Source: JBJHBP01 sp050485685 (GTDB lineage: Bacteria; Pseudomonadota; Gammaproteobacteria; Steroidobacterales; Rariloculaceae). From it: DNA of 64,000 bases. The notes below the pieces were generated by a model. That model had not been told where the DNA came from. It searched no databases and worked only from the letters and a program-made list of their open reading frames with translations. How positions within the stretch are numbered: position 1 is the first letter of the stretch; every line of letters begins with the position of its first letter. The stretch spans positions 29,531 to 93,530 of the forward strand of contig JBJHBW010000011.1 of NCBI GenBank assembly GCA_050485685.1, in the 5' to 3' direction. Positions 42,186-52,228 of this stretch are shown one piece after another. The position numbers were made by a program, and so were the translations under genes.

Positions 42186-43000
42186 GGATGCGTATCACAG
42201 GACTTGCAATGGCAACGGCGCTGCTCGCTCTGATGCAGGTGGCTTGTGCCCAGAGTCAGGCGCCGGGCGGCACGATGCAGGCGGGATCGCAGAATCCTCT
42301 CCCGGATCTGCGAGGGATGTGGGAACCCACGCGATTCTTTGTCCTGATGACCGACGCGCCCATGAACGAAGCCGCTGAAGCACAGATTGCGCAGAGTCAG
42401 GCTGCGAATGCTGCTGGCAGGATCGTGCACACCGCATGGACTACCTGCCGCCCTGGCGCGATCTCGTCAATGACCATGGCGCGCGAGCCGATCATGGTCA
42501 TGCAGACACCTCAGGAAATGGTGATCCTGTACGAGATGCCCCGCATGGCCCGTCGCATACAGATGAACGCGCAGCATCCGGAGAATCTTGAGCCCAGCTA
42601 TCTTGGGCACTCCACGGGCCGCTGGGAAGGCGATACCCTGGTTATCGAAAGCACTGGCTTCAATGGCTACGCTGAGATGGACGCGCGGGGAATGCCCACC
42701 AGCGACCAGCTTCAGACCAGTGAGCGACTGACGATGTCAGCCGATGGCCAGACACTGGATATCGAAGTCACCATTTCCGATCCGGTGTACTACACCGAGC
42801 CTTTCACCATCAATCGCAGCTGGCAGCGGGTCGAGTATCGACATCAGCATGAGTATGACTGCCAGGAGAATCCCAGGCAGGAAGACTTCGAACACGCTCA
42901 TTACATTCACGATCTCTATCAGCCGATCTGCATGCGCGTGCCGGGCGTGGGCACGGATCCATCGCGCATGATGTGCTCGCATGTGGAGCAGCAGCGGTAG
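42182..43000 (+). CDS. Cassette protein C2, secreted, family without known function
   Basis: A 272-residue exported protein (signal ending MQVACAQS). It parallels C1: GMWEPTRFFVLM, TAWTTCRPG, MARRIQMNAQHPENLEPSYL, GHSTGRWEGDTLVIESTGFN, DPVYYTEPFTINRSW, and Cys in EYDCQENPR, YQPICM and MMCSH. ATG 42182 is chosen because the ATGA overlap with B2 is the same as between B1 and C1; a TTG at 42176 is also in frame. The receptor gene follows after 119 bases. C proteins may bind or modify the transported compound, but nothing in the sequence proves this. Confidence 0.82.
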   Translation: MRMRITGLAMATALLALMQVACAQSQAPGGTMQAGSQNPLPDLRGMWEPTRFFVLMTDAPMNEAAEAQIAQSQAANAAGRIVHTAWTTCRPGAISSMTMAREPIMVMQTPQEMVILYEMPRMARRIQMNAQHPENLEPSYLGHSTGRWEGDTLVIESTGFNGYAEMDARGMPTSDQLQTSERLTMSADGQTLDIEVTISDPVYYTEPFTINRSWQRVEYRHQHEYDCQENPRQEDFEHAHYIHDLYQPICMRVPGVGTDPSRMMCSHVEQQR

Positions 43001-43119
43001 GCAGGTTTATCTGAAGCGCTGAACCGCAGGGGAGCAGATTGCTGCCCTCGGCCAGGTTCAGGAAATTCACATAGAAGAAAATTTAAAGGTGCCGTTGGAC
43101 CGGCACTTCAGGAGGAGTT

Positions 43120-45204
43120 ATGGTCAGAAGAAATGTACGCCGCACGTGCGCGATCGGTGTGATGTCTTGCATAGCGACTGGCGCTGCCGCGCAGCAGGCT
43201 GCGCCACCGGTGGACGAGGTCATCGTTACAGCAACCTTTCGTGCAACCGATGTGCAGAACACGCCGATCAGTATCTCGGTGCTTGATGGTGAGGCGCTGC
43301 AGGTTGCCAACAAGACCGGCACTGAGGACATGCTGAGGGATCTGCCGGGCATTGACGTCCGACGTGCACCGGCCGGAGCGTTTATCAATATTCGCGGTGT
43401 CACCAGTATCCAGGGTGGCGGTGAAGTCGATCCCGGTATCTCCTTCAATGTGGACGGTGTCTACAATCCGTTTCAGGAGTCGTCATTCCTCGCGTTCGTC
43501 GATCTCGATCGCGTCGAAGTGCTGAGGGGACCTCAGGGCACGCTCTACGGCCGAAACGCAATCGCGGGAACGATCAACGTGATTTCCAGGTCCCCGCAGC
43601 TGGATGAGGCTGGCGGTTACGTCATCGGCGGGATGGGCAACTACGATGCCCGCGATTTTACCGGCGTTCTGAACGTGCCCTTCTCGGAAACGGTGGCTGC
43701 GCGCTTCGTTGGCAACTACAAGTACAACAGCGGCTATCTCAGTAACGGCAGTGACGACACGGATGCCGTGGGCGGACGTGCCAAGGTACTGTGGGTTCCC
43801 AGTTCGACGTTTCAACTGGAATTCACCGGGGATTACGGAAAGTTTTCGGGGCAGGGGAATGCACCGGCGGTCTTCCCGTTGCAGGACAACCCATGGACGG
43901 CGTATCCGACTCCGGAGACACCGTCCCAGGATATCTGGCAGTGGGGAGCATCGTTTCAGGCCGACTGGGACCTGGGCGGCGGAACGCTGACCTATATCCC
44001 GGCTTACAAGAAGAAGGAGAATGACACGGCGACGGATGGCGGTAACGTCTTTATCCGCACCTATGTCTACGACAGCCAGCACACGCAGGAAGTGCGCTAT
44101 ACGTCCAACTCCGTCTCCCCGCTGTCCTGGCTTGCAGGCGCTTACTACTTCCGTGGTGTCAACGACAAGGGTCTGACGTTCGCGGCCACCATCACCCAGC
44201 ACGTGGTCACCACGTCGTATGCGGCGTTCGGACAGGCCACCTATTCCCTGAGTGATCGCCTGCGCCTGACCGGTGGTCTTCGTTATACCCGAGACAGGAA
44301 AGTCGAAGAGGGAACGAACCGATTCGGCGACACCATCGTCTCGGAAATCGATGGTATCGACTTCACGTGGAACGAATGGACGTGGAGAGCAGCAATCGAG
44401 TACGACCTGCTCAGGGATTCCATGTTCTATGCGAGCGTGGCCACCGGGTTCAAGGCGGGTGGCGTAAGCCTGGTTGCCGGGCCGAACGCCGCGTTTGATC
44501 CGGAAGAGCTTACGGCGTACGAAGTCGGCATCAGGAATCGATTCCTCGACAGACGTCTGACATTCAACGCGACACTGTTCTTCAGTGACTATGCCAACTA
44601 CCAGGCGGTGTTCGTTGCACAGAATCCGGATTTCGGAAATGCGAATGTGCGCCGTATTGCCAACGCGGGTGATTCCGAGATCTACGGTGCAGAACTTCAG
44701 GTGGTACTGCTCCCGACGCCTGTTTCCAGGCTTTCCGCAACCGTTGCGTACCTGAAGGGTAAGTTCAACGATTACATCGTACCGACGCCTGCGCCTGGCG
44801 TTTTCAACGACTACAGCGGGTCAGAGATTTCGATGCCACCCTGGACCGCATCCATCAGCTACGGTCATGACTTCAACCTTCGTTCTGGCGCCCGGATAAC
44901 CTCGCAGCTGTCGGCCAGGTACAGTTCCGATGTCTATCGGGACGCCCGACAGTATGCCAATGCCGGCGCGTGGGGACCTGCAGGAACCTATGTGAACCCG
45001 TTTTCGCTGCAGGACTCGTTCGTGACAGGGGAGTTCAACCTCACCTATGCTCCCTTCGGCGATCGGTATCGTATTACGGCTTACGTCAAGAACCTGACGA
45101 ACAAGGTGGTTCGAACCGGAACCGGCGGTACCCCCGGGGTGAATGGCAACGCGTTCCTGGAGCCGCCCCGAACGTATGGTCTGACAGCGCAGTTCAACTG
45201 GTAA
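43120..45204 (+). CDS. TonB-dependent outer-membrane receptor, set 2
   Basis: A 694-residue transporter with a signal peptide (ending TGAAAQQ), a TonB-box-like VDEVIVTATFR, a plug (GVTSIQGGGEVDPGISFNVD, VEVLRGPQGTLYGRNAIAG) and a barrel ending in an aromatic residue (YGLTAQFNW), as usual for outer-membrane proteins. AGGAGG lies 4 bases before the ATG. It is a close relative of the set 1 receptor. Sitting directly behind DUF6152-B2-C2 on the same strand, it supports a working link between the cassette and import. Confidence 0.93.
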   Translation: MVRRNVRRTCAIGVMSCIATGAAAQQAAPPVDEVIVTATFRATDVQNTPISISVLDGEALQVANKTGTEDMLRDLPGIDVRRAPAGAFINIRGVTSIQGGGEVDPGISFNVDGVYNPFQESSFLAFVDLDRVEVLRGPQGTLYGRNAIAGTINVISRSPQLDEAGGYVIGGMGNYDARDFTGVLNVPFSETVAARFVGNYKYNSGYLSNGSDDTDAVGGRAKVLWVPSSTFQLEFTGDYGKFSGQGNAPAVFPLQDNPWTAYPTPETPSQDIWQWGASFQADWDLGGGTLTYIPAYKKKENDTATDGGNVFIRTYVYDSQHTQEVRYTSNSVSPLSWLAGAYYFRGVNDKGLTFAATITQHVVTTSYAAFGQATYSLSDRLRLTGGLRYTRDRKVEEGTNRFGDTIVSEIDGIDFTWNEWTWRAAIEYDLLRDSMFYASVATGFKAGGVSLVAGPNAAFDPEELTAYEVGIRNRFLDRRLTFNATLFFSDYANYQAVFVAQNPDFGNANVRRIANAGDSEIYGAELQVVLLPTPVSRLSATVAYLKGKFNDYIVPTPAPGVFNDYSGSEISMPPWTASISYGHDFNLRSGARITSQLSARYSSDVYRDARQYANAGAWGPAGTYVNPFSLQDSFVTGEFNLTYAPFGDRYRITAYVKNLTNKVVRTGTGGTPGVNGNAFLEPPRTYGLTAQFNW

Positions 45205-45398
45205 ACGTGGGCTCAGGCCGCGGCCGATTGACCAGCGCACGCTATAGCGGATAATCGTGACCCCGGGGTCTCCGAGGAGCCCCCGGGCGCCACGAGCCAG
45301 GCGGACGTCTGGTGAGTTGTCGGAAGCGTTCTGATCGACGCTCTGAATGATCGGTCTGATGGTTCGTTGGTCGGTCAGCTTATCTTGGGAGGAAGCGC

Positions 45399-46415
45399 AT
45401 GCTCCGCTGGATCATCGCAGTCGCGGCCGTCGCGGCCGTCGCTGTCGCGGCGATTGTTCTGTCGCCAGGCGGGGCCGATCGCGAGGAGACGCTGATCTTC
45501 GCAACCGCAAGTCCGCCCGAGGGCGCCATCTCCCGGATCATCTTTGAGGACTGGGTGGAGCGCGTTAACGCGGACGGGCAGGGCGTTGTGCAGATCGATC
45601 TGCGCCATGGCTTCCAGCTGGCCGGTCCGAATAATTTCTACGACCGCGTCAAGGATGGCGTGGTGCCCATCAGCTGGGGCATCCTGACCACGGTGGGTGG
45701 CCAGTTTCCGCTCACGGGCATGCTGGAGCTGCCGTTTCTGGCAGATGACGTTGAGGCTGCGTCCGTCGCTTATTGGCGGCTGCTGGAGAGCGGCCTGCTC
45801 GACGACGAATTCCGGGACGTCGTGCCGCTGTTCGTCACCGCGTTCCCCCAGGCGGGCATCCATCTCAGCGGCCCCATACCGAATCTCGACACGCTCAACG
45901 GTGCTTCGGTGATCGCAGGATCGCGCACCAACAGCAGTGTGATCCAGGCACTGGGAGGTACGCCGCTGTCGATCAATCCGGCCGATGCATACGAGGCGAT
46001 TCAGCGCGGTACGGCAGACGGGCGATTCGTTTCCTGGACGGCCTTTCAGCCTTTCCGCATGGACGAAATCACCTTCTACCATATCGAGGCGCCCATCGGC
46101 ACCGCGATCGGTGCTGTCTTCATCAACCGCGATGTCTGGAATGGGCTGTCGGATGAGCAACGCGCGATGCTGATGCGTCACTCTGGCGAGGAACAGACGC
46201 GCCACCTCGCGCGGTTCTTTCGCGACGAGGACGAATCCATGCGTAATCGCATCGACGCCAGCGATGCCCACCAGATCGTGGCGCCCAGCGACACCCAACT
46301 GGCCGCGTGGGCGAGCAGGCTGGAATCCGTTCGCGCCGACTGGTTGCAGCGTACGCCGCGAGGCGCGGAGGTACTGGTCCGGTTCCAGGAACTGCTCGAA
46401 GAAGTCGGCAACTAG
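45399..46415 (+). CDS. TRAP transporter substrate-binding protein (DctP-type)
   Basis: A 338-residue periplasmic binding protein: a short N-terminal membrane or signal segment, then LIFATASPPEGAISRIIFED, FYDRVKDGVVPISWGIL, LELPFLADDVEAASVAYW and NPADAYEAIQRGTADG, with the conserved substrate-contact Arg probably in VIAGSRTNSSV. It would pick up an organic acid. GGAGG lies upstream of the ATG. The fused membrane subunit begins 24 bases downstream. Confidence 0.87.
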   Translation: MLRWIIAVAAVAAVAVAAIVLSPGGADREETLIFATASPPEGAISRIIFEDWVERVNADGQGVVQIDLRHGFQLAGPNNFYDRVKDGVVPISWGILTTVGGQFPLTGMLELPFLADDVEAASVAYWRLLESGLLDDEFRDVVPLFVTAFPQAGIHLSGPIPNLDTLNGASVIAGSRTNSSVIQALGGTPLSINPADAYEAIQRGTADGRFVSWTAFQPFRMDEITFYHIEAPIGTAIGAVFINRDVWNGLSDEQRAMLMRHSGEEQTRHLARFFRDEDESMRNRIDASDAHQIVAPSDTQLAAWASRLESVRADWLQRTPRGAEVLVRFQELLEEVGN

Positions 46416-46439
46416 CGCGCGCCCGCTTCCTGGTCGCTA

Positions 46440-48395
46440 ATGGGCGCAGCACGCATCGAATCCCTGCTACTGGCTGCGACGCGACCGCTGGCATCAGTGG
46501 GCGTCGCCGGCATGCTGATCATCGCCTGCGTTACGGTCTTGAATGTGCTGATGCGATGGCTGGCCGGAGGTGGCATCGTCGCGCTCAACGAGGTGGTGGC
46601 GATGATCTTCGCTGTTGCCATCGCCGCAACGCTGCCGGCCGGTGTCGCACAGCGCATCAACCTCAAGGTCGATCTGCTTGGCCACCTGATGAGTCCGCGG
46701 GTTTACCGCTGGCTTGCGGTGGTCGGTTCGTTGCTGCTGGCGCTGTTCTTCGTTCTGCTGGCGCGCGAACTGTGGCTCTATGCAGAGCGTATGGCGTCGT
46801 CCGCCCGGACCACACCGATACTGGAATGGCCCGTCGCGCCGTTCATGTATGCGGTCGCGGCGTTCGCATGGGTTGCGGCGCTCGCGCAGCTGGTCATATC
46901 GGGGCTGGATCTGCGTGCCGCGTTGCTGACTACCGAGCCGGGCCAAATTGAGCCCACTCGTGAGCGCCCTCGCGACGGCACCCGGGACCGCACCCATGGC
47001 GCTGTCCTCGCGCTGATTGCCGCGGCGGCCTCGGCGATCGGTGTACTGTTGGTCTGGGGCGCGATCGACTTCGCCGGGCTTTCGCGCACGGTGCAGTCGG
47101 CGCCGGTGCTCGCGGTGGGTCTGGGATTCGTGATTCTCTGGCTGGTACTGTTTCTGCTTGTGCCTGTCGCTGCGGTGATGGGCCTTGCTGGGATTGTCGG
47201 CACCGCTTTCTTTCTCGGTTTTCGTCCCTCGCTGAATGTGTTCTCGTCCGAGGCGACCGGGTTCCTTACCAACCCTCAGGTCGCCGCGTTGCCGCTGTTT
47301 CTGATGATGGGCAGCTTCGCGAGTGTGGCCGGACTGTCGGACGACGTGTATCGACTCGCGCAGGCACTGCTCGGCCGGCTGCGCGGCGGACTGGCACTGG
47401 CGACGATCGGTGGCTGCGCAGGGTTCGGCGCCGTCACCGGCTCGTCGCTTGCCACGGCGGCCACCTTCGGCCGCATCTCGCTGCCGCAGATGCGCAAGCT
47501 GGGTTACGCGCCGACACTGTCCACCGGTTGCGTGGCGGCCGGCGGCACGCTCGGTGCGCTGATTCCGCCGTCGGCGCCGATCATCCTGTTCGCGCTGCTC
47601 ACCGAAGCCTCCATCGGCCAGCTGTTTGTTGCTGCGGTGATCCCGGGCCTGCTCGCGGTGGCGCTGTACCTTGCGACCATCATGCTGCTGGTCCGGTTGC
47701 GGCCGGACATCGCTCCGAAAAGTGCGCCCCAGGAACCCGGCGTCAGAAGACGGGCGTTGATGGCGGCCGGTCCTGTCACGGGCCTGTTCGTCGCGGTCAT
47801 AGGCGGGCTCTATTCGGGCATCTTCACCGCGACCGAATCGGCTGCCGTGGGTGCGGTCGGCGCGTTTCTGATCGCGCTGTGGCGCGGCAAACTCAATGCC
47901 AGGGAGTTCTGGCGCGTGATGGGTGAGACCACGGCCGTCACGGCGATGATCTACGGCCTGATCTTCGGCGCGCTGACATTCTCGTTCTTCGTCGGCGTCA
48001 GTCAGCTTCCCGACATCATCACGCAGCTGATCGGCAGTCTGGACGTGACGCCTCTGGTCATTGTCCTGCTGCTGTTGGTGGCCTACCTGCTTCTGGGTTC
48101 GGTGATGGATTCGTTCGCGGTCATGGTCATTACCGTGCCTATCGTCACGCCGCTGATTCTCGGCATGGACTATGACCTGATCTGGTGGGGCATCGTGATG
48201 CTGGTGGTCGTGGAAACCGGCCTGATCACGCCGCCTTTCGGCATCAATCTGTTCGTGATCCGCTCCATTCAGCCGGACATCCCGCTGGTTACGGTGTTCC
48301 GCGGGGCGCTGCCCTTTGTTGTGTCGGACTTCCTGCGCCTTGCGCTGCTGGTCCTGTTTCCAGTGCTGGTTCTCTGGCTGCCGGGCACCATGTAG
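46440..48395 (+). CDS. TRAP transporter fused small and large membrane subunits (DctQM)
   Basis: 651 residues. Residues about 1-165 form the four-helix small subunit (VLMRWLAGGGIVALNEVVAM, RINLKVDLLGHL). After a charged linker (RERPRDGTRDRTHG) comes the large permease of roughly 430 residues (PQVAALPLFLMMGSFASVAG, CAGFGAVTGSSLATAATFG, GTLGALIPPSAPIILFAL). DctQ-DctM fusions are a known subtype. It would drive sodium- or proton-coupled uptake of the acid bound by the upstream protein. AacS starts 10 bases behind it, so transport and activation are probably cotranscribed. Confidence 0.9.
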   Translation: MGAARIESLLLAATRPLASVGVAGMLIIACVTVLNVLMRWLAGGGIVALNEVVAMIFAVAIAATLPAGVAQRINLKVDLLGHLMSPRVYRWLAVVGSLLLALFFVLLARELWLYAERMASSARTTPILEWPVAPFMYAVAAFAWVAALAQLVISGLDLRAALLTTEPGQIEPTRERPRDGTRDRTHGAVLALIAAAASAIGVLLVWGAIDFAGLSRTVQSAPVLAVGLGFVILWLVLFLLVPVAAVMGLAGIVGTAFFLGFRPSLNVFSSEATGFLTNPQVAALPLFLMMGSFASVAGLSDDVYRLAQALLGRLRGGLALATIGGCAGFGAVTGSSLATAATFGRISLPQMRKLGYAPTLSTGCVAAGGTLGALIPPSAPIILFALLTEASIGQLFVAAVIPGLLAVALYLATIMLLVRLRPDIAPKSAPQEPGVRRRALMAAGPVTGLFVAVIGGLYSGIFTATESAAVGAVGAFLIALWRGKLNAREFWRVMGETTAVTAMIYGLIFGALTFSFFVGVSQLPDIITQLIGSLDVTPLVIVLLLLVAYLLLGSVMDSFAVMVITVPIVTPLILGMDYDLIWWGIVMLVVVETGLITPPFGINLFVIRSIQPDIPLVTVFRGALPFVVSDFLRLALLVLFPVLVLWLPGTM

Positions 48396-48405
48396 GTGAC
48401 GAGCC

Positions 48406-50394
48406 ATGCATGAAGCCGCCGAACCGATCTGGCGTCCGTCTCCGGAGCGCATGGCTGCAAGCAACCTGCAGCAGTTCATCGCCTCGGTCAGCGAGCGCCT
48501 TGACCGACCCGACTACGATGCGCTGTACGCCTGGAGTCTGTCGCACCCGGGTGAATTCTGGGAGGCGCTGTGGAACTGGTGCGGCGTGCGAGCATCGACC
48601 GGTTACGACACGGTTGTCCGCGATCTGGACCGGATGCCCGGGGCGCGCTGGTTCGAAGGCGCGCGGCTGAACTTCGCCGACAACCTGCTGCGGCCGGAGC
48701 ATGATGCGACTGCACTGGTGTGGGTGAACGAGCGCGGTGACCGTGAGACGCTTGAACGGGCCGAGCTCGCCGCGCAGGTTGCCGCGGTCGCCGATGCATT
48801 GACCGCACTGGGGGTGCGCTGCGGCGATCGTGTCGCAGGCCTGTTGCCGAACCGTCCGGAAACGGTTGTGGCGATGCTCGCGGCGGCAAGCATAGGCGCG
48901 ATCTGGACAGCCTGTTCGCCGGACTTCGGAGTCGACGGTGTGCTCGATCGGCTCGGCCAGATCGATCCGAAAGTCCTGTTCGCCACCGACGGGTATTTCT
49001 ACAGCGGCAAGACTATCGATTCACTGCCGACGGTTGCTGCGCTGGCGGGGCGCCTCGCCGGTTTGAAGGCGCTGGTCATCGTGCCCTATCGCGGCACCCG
49101 GGACGCGACCGCCGGCCTGCCCAGCGCGCTGGCCCGGTCTCACCTGGAGGCACTGGCCTGGTCGGACCTGGTCGCCGCGGCAAGGCATGCGCCGACGGCA
49201 CGACCGGCCTGCGTACCGCTGCCGTTCGATCACCCTCTGTATATCCTGTTTTCGTCCGGTACGACCGGCGTGCCGAAGGGCATCGTGCACGGTGCCGGCG
49301 GTACGCTGCTGCAGCACCTGAAGGAGCATGCGCTTCACTGTGACATCCGTGCCGGCGATCGTGTGTTCTACTTCACAACCTGCGGTTGGATGATGTGGCA
49401 CTGGCTGGTGTCGACGCTCGCATGCGGCGCGACCGCGGTTCTGTACGAAGGGGCGCCGTTTCATCCCGATCCGGGTGTGCTTTGGAGGATGGCTGAGCGC
49501 GAGGCGGTGAATGTCTTTGGTACCAGTGCACGCTATCTTGCTGCACTGGAGAAGAGCGAATATCGACCGCGCGAGCACGTCGATCTTGCCCCGCTGGCCA
49601 GCATCCTCTCAACCGGTTCGCCGCTCGCGCCGACGAGCTTCGACTACGTATACCGCGACGTGAAGTCTGACGTTCAGCTTGCCTCTGTTTCGGGTGGCAC
49701 CGATATCATTTCCTGTTTCGCACTCGGCAATCCGCTACGCCCCGTGTGGCGCGGTGAACTGCAGGGGGCGGGACTGGGCATGCGCGTAGCGGTGTTCGAC
49801 CGCGATGGTCGTCCGGTACGCGAGCACAAGGGCGAACTGGTCTGTACCGCGCCGTTTCCGTCCATGCCGGTCTCATTCTGGAACGATCCGGACGGCACGA
49901 AGTATCACCAAGCGTACTTCGTGCGCTTTCCCGGTGTGTGGCATCACGGCGACTGGGCGGAGTTCACGGCCCATGACGGGCTGATCATTCATGGCCGTTC
50001 CGACGCCGTGCTCAATCCCGGGGGCGTGCGGATCGGCACCGGGGAAATCTACCGTGTGATCGAGCGCTTCACCGAGATCGAGGAGGCGATCGCCGTGGGT
50101 CAGGACTGGGAAGGGGACACGCGTATCGTGCTGTTCGTGCGCCTCAAGCCAGGTATTTCCCTGGACGAGGTGCTGCGCACCCGGATAGCGCTGGCGATCC
50201 GCGAGGCGGCAAGTCCGCGGCATGTGCCGGCGAAGATCATCGCAGTTCCGGACATTCCGAAAACGTTGAACGGCAAGCTCGTCGAACTCGCCGTGCGCGA
50301 AGTTATCGCCGGACGAGAGGTCGTGAATGTCGACGCGCTCGCGAACCCCGAGGCGCTGGACTGCTTTCGTGATCTGGAGGAGCTGCGCACCTGA
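48406..50394 (+). CDS. aacS: Acetoacetyl-CoA synthetase
   Basis: A 662-residue ANL-superfamily ligase turning acetoacetate, ATP and CoA into acetoacetyl-CoA. The N-terminus has the acetyl-CoA-synthetase-like cap (GARWFEGARLNFADNLL). The AMP-binding signature is YILFSSGTTGVPKGIVHG, followed by FFTTCGWMMWHW-like sequence, SGGTDIISCFALG, WHHGDWAEF and the C-terminal Lys loop DIPKTLNGKLVELAV. AGGTGA lies upstream of the ATG. In this neighbourhood it would use acetoacetate released by the FAH-family enzyme at 37294 or imported by the TRAP system. Confidence 0.92.
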   Translation: MHEAAEPIWRPSPERMAASNLQQFIASVSERLDRPDYDALYAWSLSHPGEFWEALWNWCGVRASTGYDTVVRDLDRMPGARWFEGARLNFADNLLRPEHDATALVWVNERGDRETLERAELAAQVAAVADALTALGVRCGDRVAGLLPNRPETVVAMLAAASIGAIWTACSPDFGVDGVLDRLGQIDPKVLFATDGYFYSGKTIDSLPTVAALAGRLAGLKALVIVPYRGTRDATAGLPSALARSHLEALAWSDLVAAARHAPTARPACVPLPFDHPLYILFSSGTTGVPKGIVHGAGGTLLQHLKEHALHCDIRAGDRVFYFTTCGWMMWHWLVSTLACGATAVLYEGAPFHPDPGVLWRMAEREAVNVFGTSARYLAALEKSEYRPREHVDLAPLASILSTGSPLAPTSFDYVYRDVKSDVQLASVSGGTDIISCFALGNPLRPVWRGELQGAGLGMRVAVFDRDGRPVREHKGELVCTAPFPSMPVSFWNDPDGTKYHQAYFVRFPGVWHHGDWAEFTAHDGLIIHGRSDAVLNPGGVRIGTGEIYRVIERFTEIEEAIAVGQDWEGDTRIVLFVRLKPGISLDEVLRTRIALAIREAASPRHVPAKIIAVPDIPKTLNGKLVELAVREVIAGREVVNVDALANPEALDCFRDLEELRT

Positions 50395-50471
50395 GGATAT
50401 GGCGGTCGGGCACGAGCCGCCGTTTCACCGTGAGAATCGGTTGCTGCATTGCTTGCCGGGCATTTCGCGCA

Positions 50472-52046
50472 TCAGCGGCAGACGAAGCTCTCCTGCGCGT
50501 CCGGATCGTCGCCTTCGTATCGGGCCACCAGCGGATACGGACACAGTGGCCGCGACACGCCCGGCATGGTGGCTCCGGTTGCGATGACCCGGTCCGGCGC
50601 CTCGCCATCTTCAACCCAGGCCTGAATCGCACTGAGCATGTCGAAACGGTCGGTGGCCTGACCGCCGCCGCAGTGCAGCATGCCCGGTATGAAAAACAGC
50701 CGCGCCCAGTCCTGCGGGCCGGTGTCGTCGCGCGGTGTCAGGCCGTCATACCAGTCGGTCAGCGCGCCCGCCGACATGCTCTGGTCGGATAGGCCGTGAT
50801 AGACGATCATCCGGCCGCCGCGCGCTGCGAAGGTTGTGTGCAGGGTCGCGACGGCATCGTTGATCGCGGCCGTCTCGTAGGTGGCGGCCATGTCGTGGTC
50901 GAAATCGAAGTCCAGTGGATCGAGGTCCGGCCGGGCGGGGGTCATTGCGAACAGGCGCAGAGTGTCGGAACCCAGCGATGCATTTGCCGGCGCACGGTCT
51001 TCCGCGCCAAGGTGCATGGAACGCCATGCCGGAGCCGCAATGCCGGTGTCGAAGGTGAAGGCGCCGTACAGGGATTCACCGGCGGAATTGCGTGCGCCGC
51101 CGAAAAGGTCCCTGAGTGCGGCAACCTGCGGTTCCGCAAGGCAGACGCCGCCATTTGCGGTATCTGCAGGGCCGCATTGCAGCGATGCGGGATCGAAATC
51201 GCAGCCCTGGAAGTCGTTGATCATGCCGTCCGCGAGTCCGTCCCGTGCGTCGCAGCGGGCCAGTACCGCATCCGCGATTGCCTGCAGTTGTGCATCTGAA
51301 AAGGCGTTGTGCAGTTCCGGTTCACCGTTGGCATTGCGCGGCGCCAGACGCGTGATCGTCTGCAGACTGTAGACCTGATTCGCTGCAATGCGCGTGAGAT
51401 TGAACGTCGGATTGCCGGCGACGACGCCGTCGAACTCCAGCGGCAGGCGTTGTGCGGCGAGCATGGCTTCACGTCCGCCGGTCGAGCAGCCCATGTAGTA
51501 GGAATACTCGGGTCCGCGACCGTAGAACAGATCGATCAGGCGCTTCGCCTCGAACGTCGTGCGCTGCACGGCCTGGTATGCGAAATCGAGTTTGGCCTGC
51601 TGATCGACGGCGAAACTGGAATCCAGCATGCTTCGGCCGCGATGTCCGCTATCGGTGGAAACGACGGCAAAGCCACGCGCGAGCGCCGAAGTGAAACCCG
51701 CGACATTGCCGAGCGCCGGATTCAGGACGCCGTTGAGACCCCCGCCGCCCTGGAATAGAAACCGGCCGTTCCAGGCCAGCGGCAGGCGCAGCTCTATGCC
51801 GATGCCGAGTGCCACGTCTTCGATCGTCGACGGTCTGGCGTCGAGGGTGACGCGGAACAGACAGTGCGCGTCCAGTTGCGCGGAGTTCTGGATCCATTCA
51901 GCCGTATCCACGCGGAATCGCGGGGCTTCAAGTGCGGGCAGTGACTCACAGGCCTGGCGGGCATCGGCTTCGTTGGCCCGAGTGACCGGGACCACCACAT
52001 GCAGCAATGCCGCTGCAAAAAGGATTGCTGACAGGTTTGATTTCAT
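50472..52046 (-). CDS. Tannase/feruloyl-esterase-family secreted esterase
   Basis: A 524-residue exported protein with a signal peptide (SAILFAAALLHVVVPVTRA). Family motifs are FLFQGGGGLNGVL, FAVVSTDSGHRG, the nucleophile Ser in YYMGCSTGGREAML, and the His in FFIPGMLHCGGG; the Asp is probably in YHGLSDQSMSAG. Several Cys fit the CS-D-HC disulfide motif of the family. Such enzymes release phenolic acids from plant esters or tannins, which suits an aromatic-catabolic region. ATG 52046 follows GGGAGAAGCAGG. Confidence 0.88.
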   Translation of the reverse strand: MKSNLSAILFAAALLHVVVPVTRANEADARQACESLPALEAPRFRVDTAEWIQNSAQLDAHCLFRVTLDARPSTIEDVALGIGIELRLPLAWNGRFLFQGGGGLNGVLNPALGNVAGFTSALARGFAVVSTDSGHRGRSMLDSSFAVDQQAKLDFAYQAVQRTTFEAKRLIDLFYGRGPEYSYYMGCSTGGREAMLAAQRLPLEFDGVVAGNPTFNLTRIAANQVYSLQTITRLAPRNANGEPELHNAFSDAQLQAIADAVLARCDARDGLADGMINDFQGCDFDPASLQCGPADTANGGVCLAEPQVAALRDLFGGARNSAGESLYGAFTFDTGIAAPAWRSMHLGAEDRAPANASLGSDTLRLFAMTPARPDLDPLDFDFDHDMAATYETAAINDAVATLHTTFAARGGRMIVYHGLSDQSMSAGALTDWYDGLTPRDDTGPQDWARLFFIPGMLHCGGGQATDRFDMLSAIQAWVEDGEAPDRVIATGATMPGVSRPLCPYPLVARYEGDDPDAQESFVCR

Positions 52047-52228
52047 GTCCTGCTTCTCCCCGTCACAGGCCCCTGATGTACGTTCCGGGCTGATCAGCGG
52101 AATTCCGGGAAACCGTTCCCGGGTACTGCTTCCCGATAGAAGGGTAGCACTATGAGAGGTACAGGAGGCTCCGGAAAGTCGATTTTCGAAGTGTCCCCGA
52201 TGCAACACCGAACCGACCACGCTCTATA

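Noticed and set aside
46494..48479. 661-codon open frame on the minus strand
   Set aside because: It is antisense to the DctQM fusion, its product is Arg/Gln/His/Asp-rich with no domain, and such frames are common opposite GC-rich membrane-protein genes.
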